In this document: positions 50,186 to 58,744 of the stretch, in pieces
Layout: every line of letters starts with the position of its first letter
Position numbering within the stretch: position 1 is the first letter of the stretch
Assembly (NCBI GenBank): GCA_016841325.1
Contig: JAENZJ010000011.1
Span: 47,983-111,982, forward strand
From: Thermincola carboxydiphila
GTDB lineage: Bacteria; Bacillota; Thermincolia; Thermincolales; UBA2595
DNA: 64,000 nt
Direction: 5' to 3'
The notes under the pieces: model-generated
Databases searched by the model: none
Seen by the model: the letters and a program-made list of their open reading frames with translations, nothing else
What the model was told of the DNA's origin: nothing
Position numbers and translations under genes: made by a program

Positions 50186-51040
50186 ATGGATTTGACTGCT
50201 GGTACAGGGCTTGTCCTTGAGGGAGGCGGAATGAAGGGTGTTTTCACCGCAGGGGTCCTTGATTATTTTATGGAGAAAAGTTTATATTTTCCATATATCG
50301 TTGGTGTTTCTGCCGGGGCCTGTCAGGCCGTTTCCTACCTTTCAAGGCAGAAGGGCAGGAACAGGACCGTTAATATCGGGTATATTCGTGACCCGAGATA
50401 TCTGAGTTACAGGAACCTCCTCATCCACAGGAGCATTTTCGGAATGGATTTCATGTTTGATGAAATTCCCAACCGGCTCGTTTCCTTTGATTATGACACC
50501 TTTAATATGGCCCGGGAGAGGCTGATAATCGGGACAACCGAATGTTTTAGCGGAGCGCCTGTTTATTTTGAAAAAGGTAAGTGTGACATCCTGCGAGTAC
50601 TCCGGGCTTCCAGCAGTCTCCCTTTTGTCTCCAGGGTAGTTGAAATTGATGGTCAAAAATTATTGGATGGCGGGGTTTCGGACCCGATACCGATACGGAA
50701 GTCTATAGCAGACGGAAACGAAAAAAATGTCATCATACTGACCAAACATGAGGGGTACCGGAGAGGACCATTTAGGGCAAGGTGGCTTGCCAGGCTCGTG
50801 TATCCGGGGTATAAAGGTCTCATTCGTACAATGGTGCAAAGGCCTGAATTCTATAATGAAACAATAGACCTGATAAATGTGCTCCAAAAGGAAGGCAAGG
50901 CCTTTGTTATCCGTCCTTGCCGGGAGGTTCACGTTAAAAGGCTGGAACGTAATCCGGAAAAGCTGGAGGAACTTTACCGAAAAGGTTATCAGGAAGCAGA
51001 AAGGATATACGGCAACCTGGTAGACTGGCTGGCCCGGTAG
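50186..51040 (+). CDS. patatin-like phospholipase
   Basis: 284 aa if started at ATG 50186, just before the family N-terminus (LVLEGGGMKGVFTAGVLDYF); the 51 additional residues of the ORF track show no conserved pattern. The oxyanion motif is GGGMKG, the nucleophile Ser is in GVSAGA, and the catalytic Asp is in LLDGGVSDP. This YjjU/RssA-like group hydrolyses lipids in the cytosol or at the membrane. The substrate is unknown. ATG 50150 is an alternative start. Confidence 0.87.
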   Translation: MDLTAGTGLVLEGGGMKGVFTAGVLDYFMEKSLYFPYIVGVSAGACQAVSYLSRQKGRNRTVNIGYIRDPRYLSYRNLLIHRSIFGMDFMFDEIPNRLVSFDYDTFNMARERLIIGTTECFSGAPVYFEKGKCDILRVLRASSSLPFVSRVVEIDGQKLLDGGVSDPIPIRKSIADGNEKNVIILTKHEGYRRGPFRARWLARLVYPGYKGLIRTMVQRPEFYNETIDLINVLQKEGKAFVIRPCREVHVKRLERNPEKLEELYRKGYQEAERIYGNLVDWLAR

Positions 51041-51087
51041 GTTTCGTATGTCCCTTTAATACAGCTCCTGAGGCTTCCTGCGGCATT

Positions 51088-51795
51088 TTACACTGCCGCA
51101 GAATGGTCAGCATCTTCCTGGAGTCTGCGGGCACGGTAAAGCAGGTCGGCCTGCTGCCCGTGGTAATTGACCCACTCACAGAAGGTGAGTTCCGAATCCC
51201 TGGCAAACTTTCGCGCGTACTCTTTAGCCAGGCGCCTGTCTTCTTCAAATCCGATCATTGTTATCCCTTCAGGGATGTTCCCTGTTATCACAGGGATTTT
51301 AAACCCGCGTTTCCCGAAGTCAAACAGTTCTTCCTGCTCCCAGATGGTTACATCAATAACAGAGTCATTGTAGCTCAGCCAGGCATGAAGGCCCGCCCGG
51401 TATTTGGGTTCAGGGACCTTGTCTTCGCGCATCCTGTAGCTGAAATAACCCTGGCATAACTGCAGCCTTTTTTCATTCAGGACCCCGAAATAAACGAGGA
51501 GCCAGTAAAGGACAACAGAAAAATAGATACTGGTCCCGTGATTTTCACGGTATCTGGCGGCCTCATCCTTATCGGTATAATTCCTTGAAAGCAGATAACA
51601 GTAATCAACATATTTTGTAAAGGCAGAAAGGCTTCCCTTAGGGATTTCCAGCGTTTTGGCCACAAATTTTGTAGGAGAACGCTTCGAATAATTAAATGTA
51701 GACTTCCACCCACATTCCTTTAAATGATGATAGACGAAATTAATCAGGTCATAGCTTGTTGCACTCACCAATTTTTTAACTTCCGGGTCTTTCAC
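51088..51795 (-). CDS. uncharacterised protein with transglutaminase-like His/Asp segment
   Basis: 235 aa, not assignable to a named family by eye. LQLCQGYFSYRMRE, then GLHAWLSYNDSVIDVTIWEQE, look like the Cys, His-Ala-Trp and Asp-x-Thr parts of a transglutaminase/papain-like active site, so a thiol hydrolase is possible. It is rich in Tyr and Lys and has no signal peptide or clear membrane helix. Start ATG 51795 is preceded by GAGGGGAATAAAGGTG. It is monocistronic, facing the phospholipase. Confidence 0.6.
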   Translation of the reverse strand: MKDPEVKKLVSATSYDLINFVYHHLKECGWKSTFNYSKRSPTKFVAKTLEIPKGSLSAFTKYVDYCYLLSRNYTDKDEAARYRENHGTSIYFSVVLYWLLVYFGVLNEKRLQLCQGYFSYRMREDKVPEPKYRAGLHAWLSYNDSVIDVTIWEQEELFDFGKRGFKIPVITGNIPEGITMIGFEEDRRLAKEYARKFARDSELTFCEWVNYHGQQADLLYRARRLQEDADHSAAV

Positions 51796-51955
51796 CTTTA
51801 TTCCCCTCCGAACATTAGCTTTTTTCTTTAATTTTACACTACAGATAATTAAAAACTGCAGTGAAAAATGGCAGTAAAAAGATACAAATATTTTGGAAAG
51901 GAATCGAACCCGGAATCACAGGAGATAATCCTGCCGAAGAGTGGAAATATAGGGC

Positions 51956-53164
51956 TTATTCCGCAACCGTTATCAGGTAATGGGCCAGCATTGCGGTTGT
52001 CATCCGGTTCTTTTCCCAGATATCAGGGAAATAACTGATGTCAAGGGGGCAGGTACTCTCGGGAGGTCCGATTTCAACAGTGAACCCGGGTTTTTTAAAG
52101 TCCTGAACAAACCAGTCTTTATAACCCCCGGATGAATTCCTGCTCTTCCAGGGTGATACCAGGCTGTAACCTGTCAGCCCTGCTAGCTTTTCTGCTGCCA
52201 GCTTGTCCCTCCTATAATGGGTACGGTCCTGAAAAAAATACCAGAAAATAACACTGCCTTTGGCGTGATAACTTACTGTAAGGTCAAAGTCATGTTTGCG
52301 CGTAAAATCTGCAATGGCCCGTGACTCGGGTTCCGACTCGGGTTTAGGGCCCTTATAGTTCATGGGGCCTGCTGTTTGAACCCCTCCGGTATCCTGCCAC
52401 CTGGCATTAAAGTTAAGATTGAGGTCAACCCCATTAATGTTGGCTTTCCACTCAGAGAAATCCTGTTTCCCCCCGTTCATGGACACAACTTTTGATTTGA
52501 GTGCACTATCGGTAATCCACCCCGTTCCCTGCTGGGAAAGGCTTACCCCGTCAGGGTTCACCATCGGGATATAATAAACTGCCACTGTCTCAAAAACATC
52601 GCTGAATACTATGCCCTCATATGAGCCTTTCCCGTAATTGCGGAGATAATATTCAATTTGCTTCATGATCAGTTGTGTGGTCATATATTCACGGGCATGC
52701 ATGCTGCCATGGACAAGAATATTTTTGGAGGCTTCAGGATTGCCGAGAATGAGTACGGGAATATCCCGGCCGGTTACCGACTTTCCTATGGAAGAGACCT
52801 TTAGTTTATCAGGAAAATTGATTTCCAGATCACCGATATCGGATATCATTTCATCATATGTATAAATTGATTCAGAGGTATTGATTATATTCCTGATTTC
52901 AGCGCTACTGCCTGTATCGCCGGAAACCTCAGGCCTTGCACTGGAAGGATTGGGCCGGTTGCTGCCTGGGATGCCCGATGCCGGGCTGCCGGCAGTGCCA
53001 TTTCGCGCCTGGCTGCCAGCAGTGATGTCAGGCTTTGGCAGGTTACCTGTATCTGTTTGTGATGATACTTCGATTGCCGGTGAAATGGACTGGAGACCTA
53101 TGTACCCAAGGCAGGAAGCAATTATTAGCAACAGCAACAGGATAACGGGTTTTTTTCTGGTCAT
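51956..53164 (-). CDS. exported M14-family zinc carboxypeptidase
   Basis: 402 aa with an N-terminal membrane anchor (VILLLLLIIASCLGYIGL), a 65-residue Ser/Gly/Pro-rich linker and a carboxypeptidase domain. Zinc ligands are in HGSMHAREYMTTQL (HxxE) and, about 130 residues on, the His of SYHAKGSVIFW. VDLNLNFNARW holds the substrate-binding Asn/Arg, and the catalytic Glu is in FTVEIGP. The resemblance is to gamma-D-glutamyl-meso-diaminopimelate peptidases acting on peptidoglycan peptides. A role in spore cortex or cell-wall turnover is plausible. Confidence 0.88.
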   Translation of the reverse strand: MTRKKPVILLLLLIIASCLGYIGLQSISPAIEVSSQTDTGNLPKPDITAGSQARNGTAGSPASGIPGSNRPNPSSARPEVSGDTGSSAEIRNIINTSESIYTYDEMISDIGDLEINFPDKLKVSSIGKSVTGRDIPVLILGNPEASKNILVHGSMHAREYMTTQLIMKQIEYYLRNYGKGSYEGIVFSDVFETVAVYYIPMVNPDGVSLSQQGTGWITDSALKSKVVSMNGGKQDFSEWKANINGVDLNLNFNARWQDTGGVQTAGPMNYKGPKPESEPESRAIADFTRKHDFDLTVSYHAKGSVIFWYFFQDRTHYRRDKLAAEKLAGLTGYSLVSPWKSRNSSGGYKDWFVQDFKKPGFTVEIGPPESTCPLDISYFPDIWEKNRMTTAMLAHYLITVAE

Positions 53165-53305
53165 TTACATGAACTCCTCACATTTATTCAGGCCGGTTTG
53201 TTCGACAAATAAGTTCTTCTACATAGATATTTTTTGTCCTGCTGCATAGGTTTTCTTAAATTTGCCAAAACCGGGTCCAGACTGTTCAGGGTAACAGCTA
53301 AACAA

Positions 53306-53337
53306 ATAGCCGGGTGAAGAAATCTTCATCCGGCTAT
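53306..53337 (-). terminator. terminator after M23 peptidase
   Basis: ATAGCCGG.TGAAGA and TCTTCA.CCGGCTAT form a long hairpin, with TTTGTTT on the minus-strand side after it. Confidence 0.7.
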
Positions 53338-53375
53338 GCTATCGTATAGACATATCTGCAATTAATCTGACAGAC

Positions 53376-54725
53376 CTAAATGTAATTAAAAGGATTTTTC
53401 AGGGAACCGTTTTGCAGGACCTCAAAATGCAGGTGAGGGCCTGTGCTGTTTCCTGTAGAACCAACCGCACCTATTTTTTCTCCTGCAGAAACCCTTTGGC
53501 CTACCCGTACCGAGGTTGCGGAAAGGTGGGCATAACGGGTCTGTAGACCGTTACCGTGGTCAATAAAGATGACTTTACCATAGCCCCCGTTCCAGCCGGC
53601 AAAAGACACCCTTCCTGCTGAATAGGCATAGACCCCGGTCCCGTGGTTTGCAGCAATATCAACTCCGTCGTGAAAAGACTTTTTCCCTGAAATGGGATGG
53701 GTTCGCCAGCCAAAATTACTGGAGATCCTCTTGCCTGACACTACACCGTAATTACGGGAACCGCCGCGGGATACTGTGGTTTTGGTGCCTATCCTGACTA
53801 CCCGGTTCACGGGTGCTTTGATTATTTCGGTTTTCGCTACCTTCATGGAAACCTGCAAACCGTTTTCCAGGACGATATCATAGGTTACTTTCTTTTCCCC
53901 CGGGACTCCGGGTTTAACTACCTTCTTCTGGCTGCGGTACATCTGGCTATCATTGATATTTTGAGTCTTAAAGGGTATGGATTCGGTAACTGAGTTCTCC
54001 AGATTGATGATAACATCAAGCCGGGATTTAAACGGACTGACAACTATCCTGTCTCCGGGAAATAATTTTTCCAAGTCCAACGGGGGGTTCATTTTTTCCA
54101 GGTCTTCAACTGAGATATTGTGGCGGCGCGCTATTATCCAGGCATTTTCCCCATCTTTTACCTCAATTACCGCTGCTTCCTGCTCTTTTTTATTAAGCAG
54201 TTCTGCGGCCCTGCTGCTGTCAACGAGGTCTGTTATCTCAACAAGGCCTTGTATTATTTCAGTTTTTTGCTTAAAATCAATGCTTTTGATCCTGGCCTTT
54301 TCGTCAATTCCTTTGGTAAAACCATTTTTGTATTCTTCCAGGAGCTTTTCCAGCTCTGATTTATCATAGACGGCAAAAAATTGTTTGCCGTCAATTAAAA
54401 ACCTGTAACCGTTAACGGCAAGTTTCATATTACCGGCCAGTTTGGTGAAATCTGTTTCCAGCAGTTCAGTATTAAGGCGGTTTTTTTGCAGTTTAACACT
54501 ACTCAGGTTTTTTACGGAATGGCCCAGCTCTTTTCCGATACTTTCCTCATATGCCGCCACGGCGTCCATAAATTCGTCGCCATCCTTTACCTGGGCCACT
54601 ACCTTGCCGTCAATTACCACATCGTAAGCCTCAACGGCCTTTAGGTACCAAAAGAACGAAATCACGAAGGCGAGTATTATCCCTGCAAAAACAGCCCTCT
54701 TGTTATGTATTATTTTGTCAACCAA
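53376..54725 (-). CDS. M23 metallopeptidase with LysM and G5 domains
   Basis: 449-aa exported cell-wall hydrolase. N-terminal anchor helix (AVFAGIILAFVISFFWYL). A LysM domain lies around residues 195-240 (VKDGENAWIIARRHNISVEDLEKMNPPLDLEKLFPGDRIVV), and a G5 domain around 255-315 (KKVVKPGVPGEKKVTYDIVLENG). The C-terminal peptidase M23 part (GWRTHPISGKKSFHDGVDIA, HxxxD; GPHLHFEVL, HxH zinc ligands) is intact. It should cut peptidoglycan cross-links outside the membrane. Start is GTG/ATG region 54725 behind AAAGGAG. Confidence 0.93.
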   Translation of the reverse strand: MVDKIIHNKRAVFAGIILAFVISFFWYLKAVEAYDVVIDGKVVAQVKDGDEFMDAVAAYEESIGKELGHSVKNLSSVKLQKNRLNTELLETDFTKLAGNMKLAVNGYRFLIDGKQFFAVYDKSELEKLLEEYKNGFTKGIDEKARIKSIDFKQKTEIIQGLVEITDLVDSSRAAELLNKKEQEAAVIEVKDGENAWIIARRHNISVEDLEKMNPPLDLEKLFPGDRIVVSPFKSRLDVIINLENSVTESIPFKTQNINDSQMYRSQKKVVKPGVPGEKKVTYDIVLENGLQVSMKVAKTEIIKAPVNRVVRIGTKTTVSRGGSRNYGVVSGKRISSNFGWRTHPISGKKSFHDGVDIAANHGTGVYAYSAGRVSFAGWNGGYGKVIFIDHGNGLQTRYAHLSATSVRVGQRVSAGEKIGAVGSTGNSTGPHLHFEVLQNGSLKNPFNYI

Positions 54726-54855
54726 TTCAGTCCTAACTCCTTTCGACTAATTTCGACAAACTATTACTTCAACGGTAAATATCTCTATTCCTGCCAATTT
54801 TTCATGGTTATTTATACCAAATTTAAAACCAGGGGTTACCTGAAGTATTAACTGT

Positions 54856-56280
54856 TCAGAAGGACCGGCCCTTGCGGTACTCGTTCAGCGGCACCTCTCT
54901 CCGCCCGGTACGGGCTGCTTCAGCTGCAAAGGCCATATAGTGGGCTTCCAGCGCATTATCAATATCAGCTCCCGCTTCATGAGGGCTCTTTTGACCTCTC
55001 ATTACCTTCACAAATGACTCCATCAGACCAAAATCACCGCCGCCGTGGCCTCCCATTGAAAGGCCGGCCCTATAAACAACGCGGGATTTGGCAAAACGGA
55101 AATCGGTCACTGTTATCTGTTCACCGTTGTACCGAAAATAGCCACGGATGACACCTTTGGTGCCAAAAATGCGGATTTCCCTTCCCTCCAGCTCCGAAAC
55201 CCCATGCAGCGTAAGGGTGCCTGTGGTGCCGTCGGGGAATTTGTAGGTGGTTATCTGGTGGTCCAGAACGTCATTCCCGCTTTTATAGATACACCTGCCA
55301 TAGGGCCCTTCCCTGAGGGCCTTCATTCTTCCCTCACGGGACAGGTCTGTAGTGATTACGGTAGCCGGAAAGCGGTTCCAGTTGAGAATAGCCCGGAGAC
55401 TGCTGCTAAAACGGCTGAGGATACCCAGCGTTTTCCGGTGGTTAAGGCTCAGGTATGCCAGCAAACGAGTCAGCGGCGAACGGGCATGCAGGCCGATGCG
55501 CAGTAGGGGTTCACCAGCCAGGTACATTCGGGGTGCATACCAGGGGCATTTTTCCGCTTCGGGGCATCCATTGGTACATCTGTCGGGCGCTCCCAAAGGG
55601 GCATTTTCCGGGCGGTAATGGCTTAGGTCCCCCATGGACTGGACAGAAAGGGGTTTATCGCCAATGATCCAGTACATCAGGTCCAGGTCGTGACATGACT
55701 TGGCAAGAATAAAGGGGGAGGAGGAGGCCTCCGTCCCATAACTGCCCCTCACATAAGAATGGCCGAAATGCCAGTAGGAAACGTTTTCAGAGTGGTCATA
55801 ATGAATAACCCGGCCAATCCAGTCTGAGTCCACCAGTTCCTTGATTTTGCGCCAGAAGCCGGTGAAGCGCAGTACATGGCAGACCTGAATGTTGCGGCGG
55901 TGTTTTTCTGCCGTTGCAGCTATGTCACGACATTCATCCAGGCTGGGAGAGATTGGCTTCTCCAGTACCAGATGATAACCGCTTTCCAATGCAGCCAAGG
56001 CAGGCCGGTAATGCAGGTTATCCCGGGTACAGATGAAGGCGGCATCGGCAAGCCTGTCGTTTTCAGGAGCAAACAGCGTTTCCCAGGATGCAAAGGCCAG
56101 GTTGTCAGGGATGTTATGGGCCTGTTGAAATGCCCGGCGTCTTTCGGTGTCAGGTTCGGCCACTGCGATAAACTTTAGTTTATCCGGGTGCTTCAGGGCA
56201 TATTCTCCATATACTTCACGGCCGCGCAGTCCGGCGCCTGTCATTACAGCTGTTACCGGGGGTTCTTTCAGTTCGCTCAT
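54856..56280 (-). CDS. Gfo/Idh/MocA-family oxidoreductase
   Basis: 474 aa; an NAD(P)-binding Rossmann N-terminus (VTAVMTGAGLRGREVYGEYA) is followed by LVLEKPISPSLDECRDI, the EKP motif shared by the family. A C-terminal alpha/beta domain includes SCHDLDLMYWIIGD, with the catalytic-region His/Asp. The segment DRCTNGCPEAEKCPWYAPRMYL with several Cys is an insertion seen in some relatives and may bind a metal. The substrate is probably a sugar or inositol derivative; the gene stands alone, so context does not help. Confidence 0.88.
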   Translation of the reverse strand: MSELKEPPVTAVMTGAGLRGREVYGEYALKHPDKLKFIAVAEPDTERRRAFQQAHNIPDNLAFASWETLFAPENDRLADAAFICTRDNLHYRPALAALESGYHLVLEKPISPSLDECRDIAATAEKHRRNIQVCHVLRFTGFWRKIKELVDSDWIGRVIHYDHSENVSYWHFGHSYVRGSYGTEASSSPFILAKSCHDLDLMYWIIGDKPLSVQSMGDLSHYRPENAPLGAPDRCTNGCPEAEKCPWYAPRMYLAGEPLLRIGLHARSPLTRLLAYLSLNHRKTLGILSRFSSSLRAILNWNRFPATVITTDLSREGRMKALREGPYGRCIYKSGNDVLDHQITTYKFPDGTTGTLTLHGVSELEGREIRIFGTKGVIRGYFRYNGEQITVTDFRFAKSRVVYRAGLSMGGHGGGDFGLMESFVKVMRGQKSPHEAGADIDNALEAHYMAFAAEAARTGRREVPLNEYRKGRSF

Positions 56281-56374
56281 CTCACCAGACCTCCCAAATA
56301 ATTTGTCATTATTTTTTACTGATTTTTACGTATCTAACCATTGGGTACCTCATCAGATTATCCGCAAAAACCTA

Positions 56375-56436
56375 TTGACAAATATACCCTACCGGGGTAT
56401 AATTCAGTTTATTATACTAATACCCATGAGGGGTAT
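56375..56436 (+). promoter_or_regulatory. promoter with twin CsoR/CstR-like operators
   Basis: TTGACA (56375-56380), 17 bp, TATAAT (56398-56403). Operator 1, ATACCCTACCGGGGTAT at 56384-56400, fills the spacer and enters the -10. Operator 2, ATACCCATGAGGGGTAT at 56420-56436, lies in the leader 36 bp further on. The ATACCC..GGGGTAT pattern is that of CsoR/CstR repressors. Given the sulfur transporter downstream, the persulfide sensor CstR is the likelier regulator. No csoR/cstR gene is in the window. Confidence 0.75.
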
Positions 56437-56454
56437 AGAAAGGAGCAGATCATA

Positions 56455-56976
56455 ATGAGTGTAAAAAATGCAAAAAGCGACCGGCACTGGTACATTGGAG
56501 GGGCGCTGTTGGGATTGGTTGTAATTTTTTCTTTTTTTACCGGCCACCCTGTCGGTACAGCAACTACTTATGAACGTATCACCGGGCACATTCTCAGGTT
56601 CTTTTCTCCGGAATATGTTTCCGGCACGATTCACTATTACAAGGAAGCCGCACCTGTTGCCGAATGGCAGACACTGTTTGTTATCGGGATGTTGCTTTCA
56701 GGGGTCATTGGCCGTTTCCTGGTAGTCAAACACAAGGGTGAGGATGTACCGGAAATGTGGGTCCAAGCTTTTGGCAGCAGTAATGCCAGGCGATTTGCAG
56801 TTTCGTTTATCGGCGGATTCCTGCTGTTATTCGGATCACGCCTTGCCGGCGGCTGTACCAGCGGCCTGTTTATCAGCGGGGGCAGTCAGTTGGCCATAGC
56901 AGCACTGATTTTTGCAGCGGCAATGTTTGCCTCCGGAATTATAACTGCTAAACTTCTTTACAGAGGGAGGGATTAA
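56455..56976 (+). CDS. YeeE/YedE-family sulfur transporter, first half
   Basis: 173 aa from ATG 56455 behind AAAGGAG; the upstream 38 residues of the listed ORF cover the promoter and are not real. It has five transmembrane segments and the conserved GSRLAGGCTSGLFISGG motif, with a functional Cys in GGCTSG. The family takes up thiosulfate or related sulfur species. The transporter is split between this and the next gene, as in PmpA/PmpB pairs linked to CstR regulons. The next ATG follows the stop directly. Confidence 0.9.
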   Translation: MSVKNAKSDRHWYIGGALLGLVVIFSFFTGHPVGTATTYERITGHILRFFSPEYVSGTIHYYKEAAPVAEWQTLFVIGMLLSGVIGRFLVVKHKGEDVPEMWVQAFGSSNARRFAVSFIGGFLLLFGSRLAGGCTSGLFISGGSQLAIAALIFAAAMFASGIITAKLLYRGRD

Positions 56977-57516
56977 ATGATGGAATTAGTGGGTAGTCCT
57001 TTTAGTGTATTGTTTCTCGGACTTATTACAGGTATTGCTTTTGGTTTTGTTATTTTTAAGTATGGGGCATCCCGTTATGATAATATCCTGAATATGCTCC
57101 TTCTGAGGGATTTTGGCCTGCTCAAGTTTATGATGACTGCCGTAATGGTTGCTTCAGTGGGGATTTTTCTGATGGACCGGGTCATTTATATTGCACCGGC
57201 CCAGGTACTCAGACTGGTAGCCGGAGGGCTTATTTTCGGAGTGGGGTTTGCATTACTGGGGGCCTGTCCGGGGACTGTACTGGTATCTTTCGGTGAGGGC
57301 AAAAAGGATTCCTGGTATGGAATACTGGGAGGATTACTGGGGACAGCAGTTTATGCACACCTGTATCCGGTAATGGATGAGATGTTTATTGGCCCGGTTA
57401 ATCTTGGCAAAATGACGGTACACAGCCTGCTGGGAGTCAGTTACGGTGTCGGTGTGATTGTGCTGGTGGCCGTGTTTGGTGGTTCTATCCTTTTAATAAA
57501 TAAACTTACCAGGTAA
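56977..57516 (+). CDS. YeeE/YedE-family sulfur transporter, second half
   Basis: 179 aa with five helices; the conserved GFALLGACPGTVLVSFGEGK mirrors the GGCTSG motif of its partner with another Cys in GACPG. Together the two make the ten-helix pore found as a single chain in TsuA. Ribosome-binding site GGGAGGG is in the end of the preceding gene. A hairpin follows at 57570-57599. Confidence 0.9.
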   Translation: MMELVGSPFSVLFLGLITGIAFGFVIFKYGASRYDNILNMLLLRDFGLLKFMMTAVMVASVGIFLMDRVIYIAPAQVLRLVAGGLIFGVGFALLGACPGTVLVSFGEGKKDSWYGILGGLLGTAVYAHLYPVMDEMFIGPVNLGKMTVHSLLGVSYGVGVIVLVAVFGGSILLINKLTR

Positions 57517-57569
57517 GTATGGAATAATATGTAAATGGTCCATCTGCATAGTTTTAGACCATTATTTAG

Positions 57570-57599
57570 GGAAGTGGCCGGTATGTTCCGGCCACTTCC
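57570..57599. terminator. hairpin between convergent transporter and gerC genes
   Basis: GGAAGTGGCCGG and CCGGCCACTTCC are perfectly complementary over 12 bp around TATGTT. It lies 3 bp beyond the gerC stop. Confidence 0.65.
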
Positions 57600-57601
57600 T
57601 G

Positions 57602-58744
57602 TCATCTTGCCAGTCCTGACTTGCTAAAAGTACATTTTACGTTAATCTCTACCGGGATATCAGGGTATACCTTTTTCCAGTCCATGTTTTTGTATGCCTC
57701 CGGATAACGATTGTTAAAGGCCTGGCCCAGACCCAGGTAATCAATGCCAAATTCCTTCTGTGACTTGGAGATTGCCATAGCAGCGCTTTTCCTGACAACA
57801 CCTGAAATAGTATTTGTAATTTTATCCATGTTTTCAGGGTTTGAAAGATCGATTTGGCGCCCCTGTTCTTCCAGGATGTTGCCTTCAACTTTTATCTTAA
57901 TCTTAAAAAAAGGTTTACCTTCTCTGATTTCCGGTATAATATCTGTTTTTACCCTGTCTGCCCGGAAGGTGAAAAACAGACCGTCTAAGTGGCCCTGAAG
58001 CACAGCCGGGGTTTCCCGGGTTATCCAATTGGCATCCTCTGTTTCTGTGCAGTCAAGCCACCCGGCCAGTTTCCGGTTGTTAAATACGGCGCTTCCACTG
58101 CGAATCAGTATTTTTCTGTTCTCATGGACCAAAACTCTGCTCCCCAGGGCCCGGCCACCGGTGGTCCTCAGGTCCTGCATGAAGGAATTAAAAGGGTTTG
58201 TCTGTGCCAATGAGGTATTCCTCTCAATCTGTGTCAGGGCAACCAGTTCATCTGACAAAGACTTTCCCTGCTTTGGTTTGATATTGAGGACATCACGGGC
58301 CTCATGGCCCTGAACAAACATCAGCCGCATGCGGAGCGCCACTTCAGCGTTTTTTTCGAAATAGTCTGCCGGGTCTGTAAAATCTTTTTGCCGGGCCAGT
58401 TTATCTCCAACCAGCAGTACCCGCAGGTGTGACAGGGTAATCTGTCTGGATATCCTGGACTGAAGTATCTCAACAGCCTTCCCGATACTGGGCGCTTCTA
58501 CCGTCTCTATTATTGTTGCCGGCCCACCGGAATTATCGGCTAATTTGGCCGGGTTGATGATTTCAAAGGTTAACTTGTATTCAGCAGCATCCATAAAGCC
58601 GGGCAGGTCCGGGTCACTGACGGCGTCCAGCCCGATACAGGTCACAAAGGCCTGGTTGCTGATATCCTTTACATCCCAGCAGCCTGCAGACATTGGCAAA
58701 AGCAGTAAAATAAGGCCGAATAGTACACTTGTTATTTTACCCAT
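57602..58744 (-). CDS. germinant receptor C subunit (Ger(x)C lipoprotein)
   Basis: 380-aa lipoprotein. Signal peptide with lipobox LPMSAGC (lipidated Cys near residue 22). The mature start WDVKDISNQAFVTCIGLD is the usual Ger(x)C opening (CWDxxEIxxxAxVxGxGID). Later conserved parts are SHLRVLLVGDKLARQ and the C-terminal EFGIDYLGLGQAFNNRYPEAYKNMDWKKVYPDIPVEINVKC. It anchors on the outer face of the inner spore membrane with the A and B subunits. It overlaps the gerB gene by 8 bp. Confidence 0.93.
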   Translation of the reverse strand: MGKITSVLFGLILLLLPMSAGCWDVKDISNQAFVTCIGLDAVSDPDLPGFMDAAEYKLTFEIINPAKLADNSGGPATIIETVEAPSIGKAVEILQSRISRQITLSHLRVLLVGDKLARQKDFTDPADYFEKNAEVALRMRLMFVQGHEARDVLNIKPKQGKSLSDELVALTQIERNTSLAQTNPFNSFMQDLRTTGGRALGSRVLVHENRKILIRSGSAVFNNRKLAGWLDCTETEDANWITRETPAVLQGHLDGLFFTFRADRVKTDIIPEIREGKPFFKIKIKVEGNILEEQGRQIDLSNPENMDKITNTISGVVRKSAAMAISKSQKEFGIDYLGLGQAFNNRYPEAYKNMDWKKVYPDIPVEINVKCTFSKSGLAR

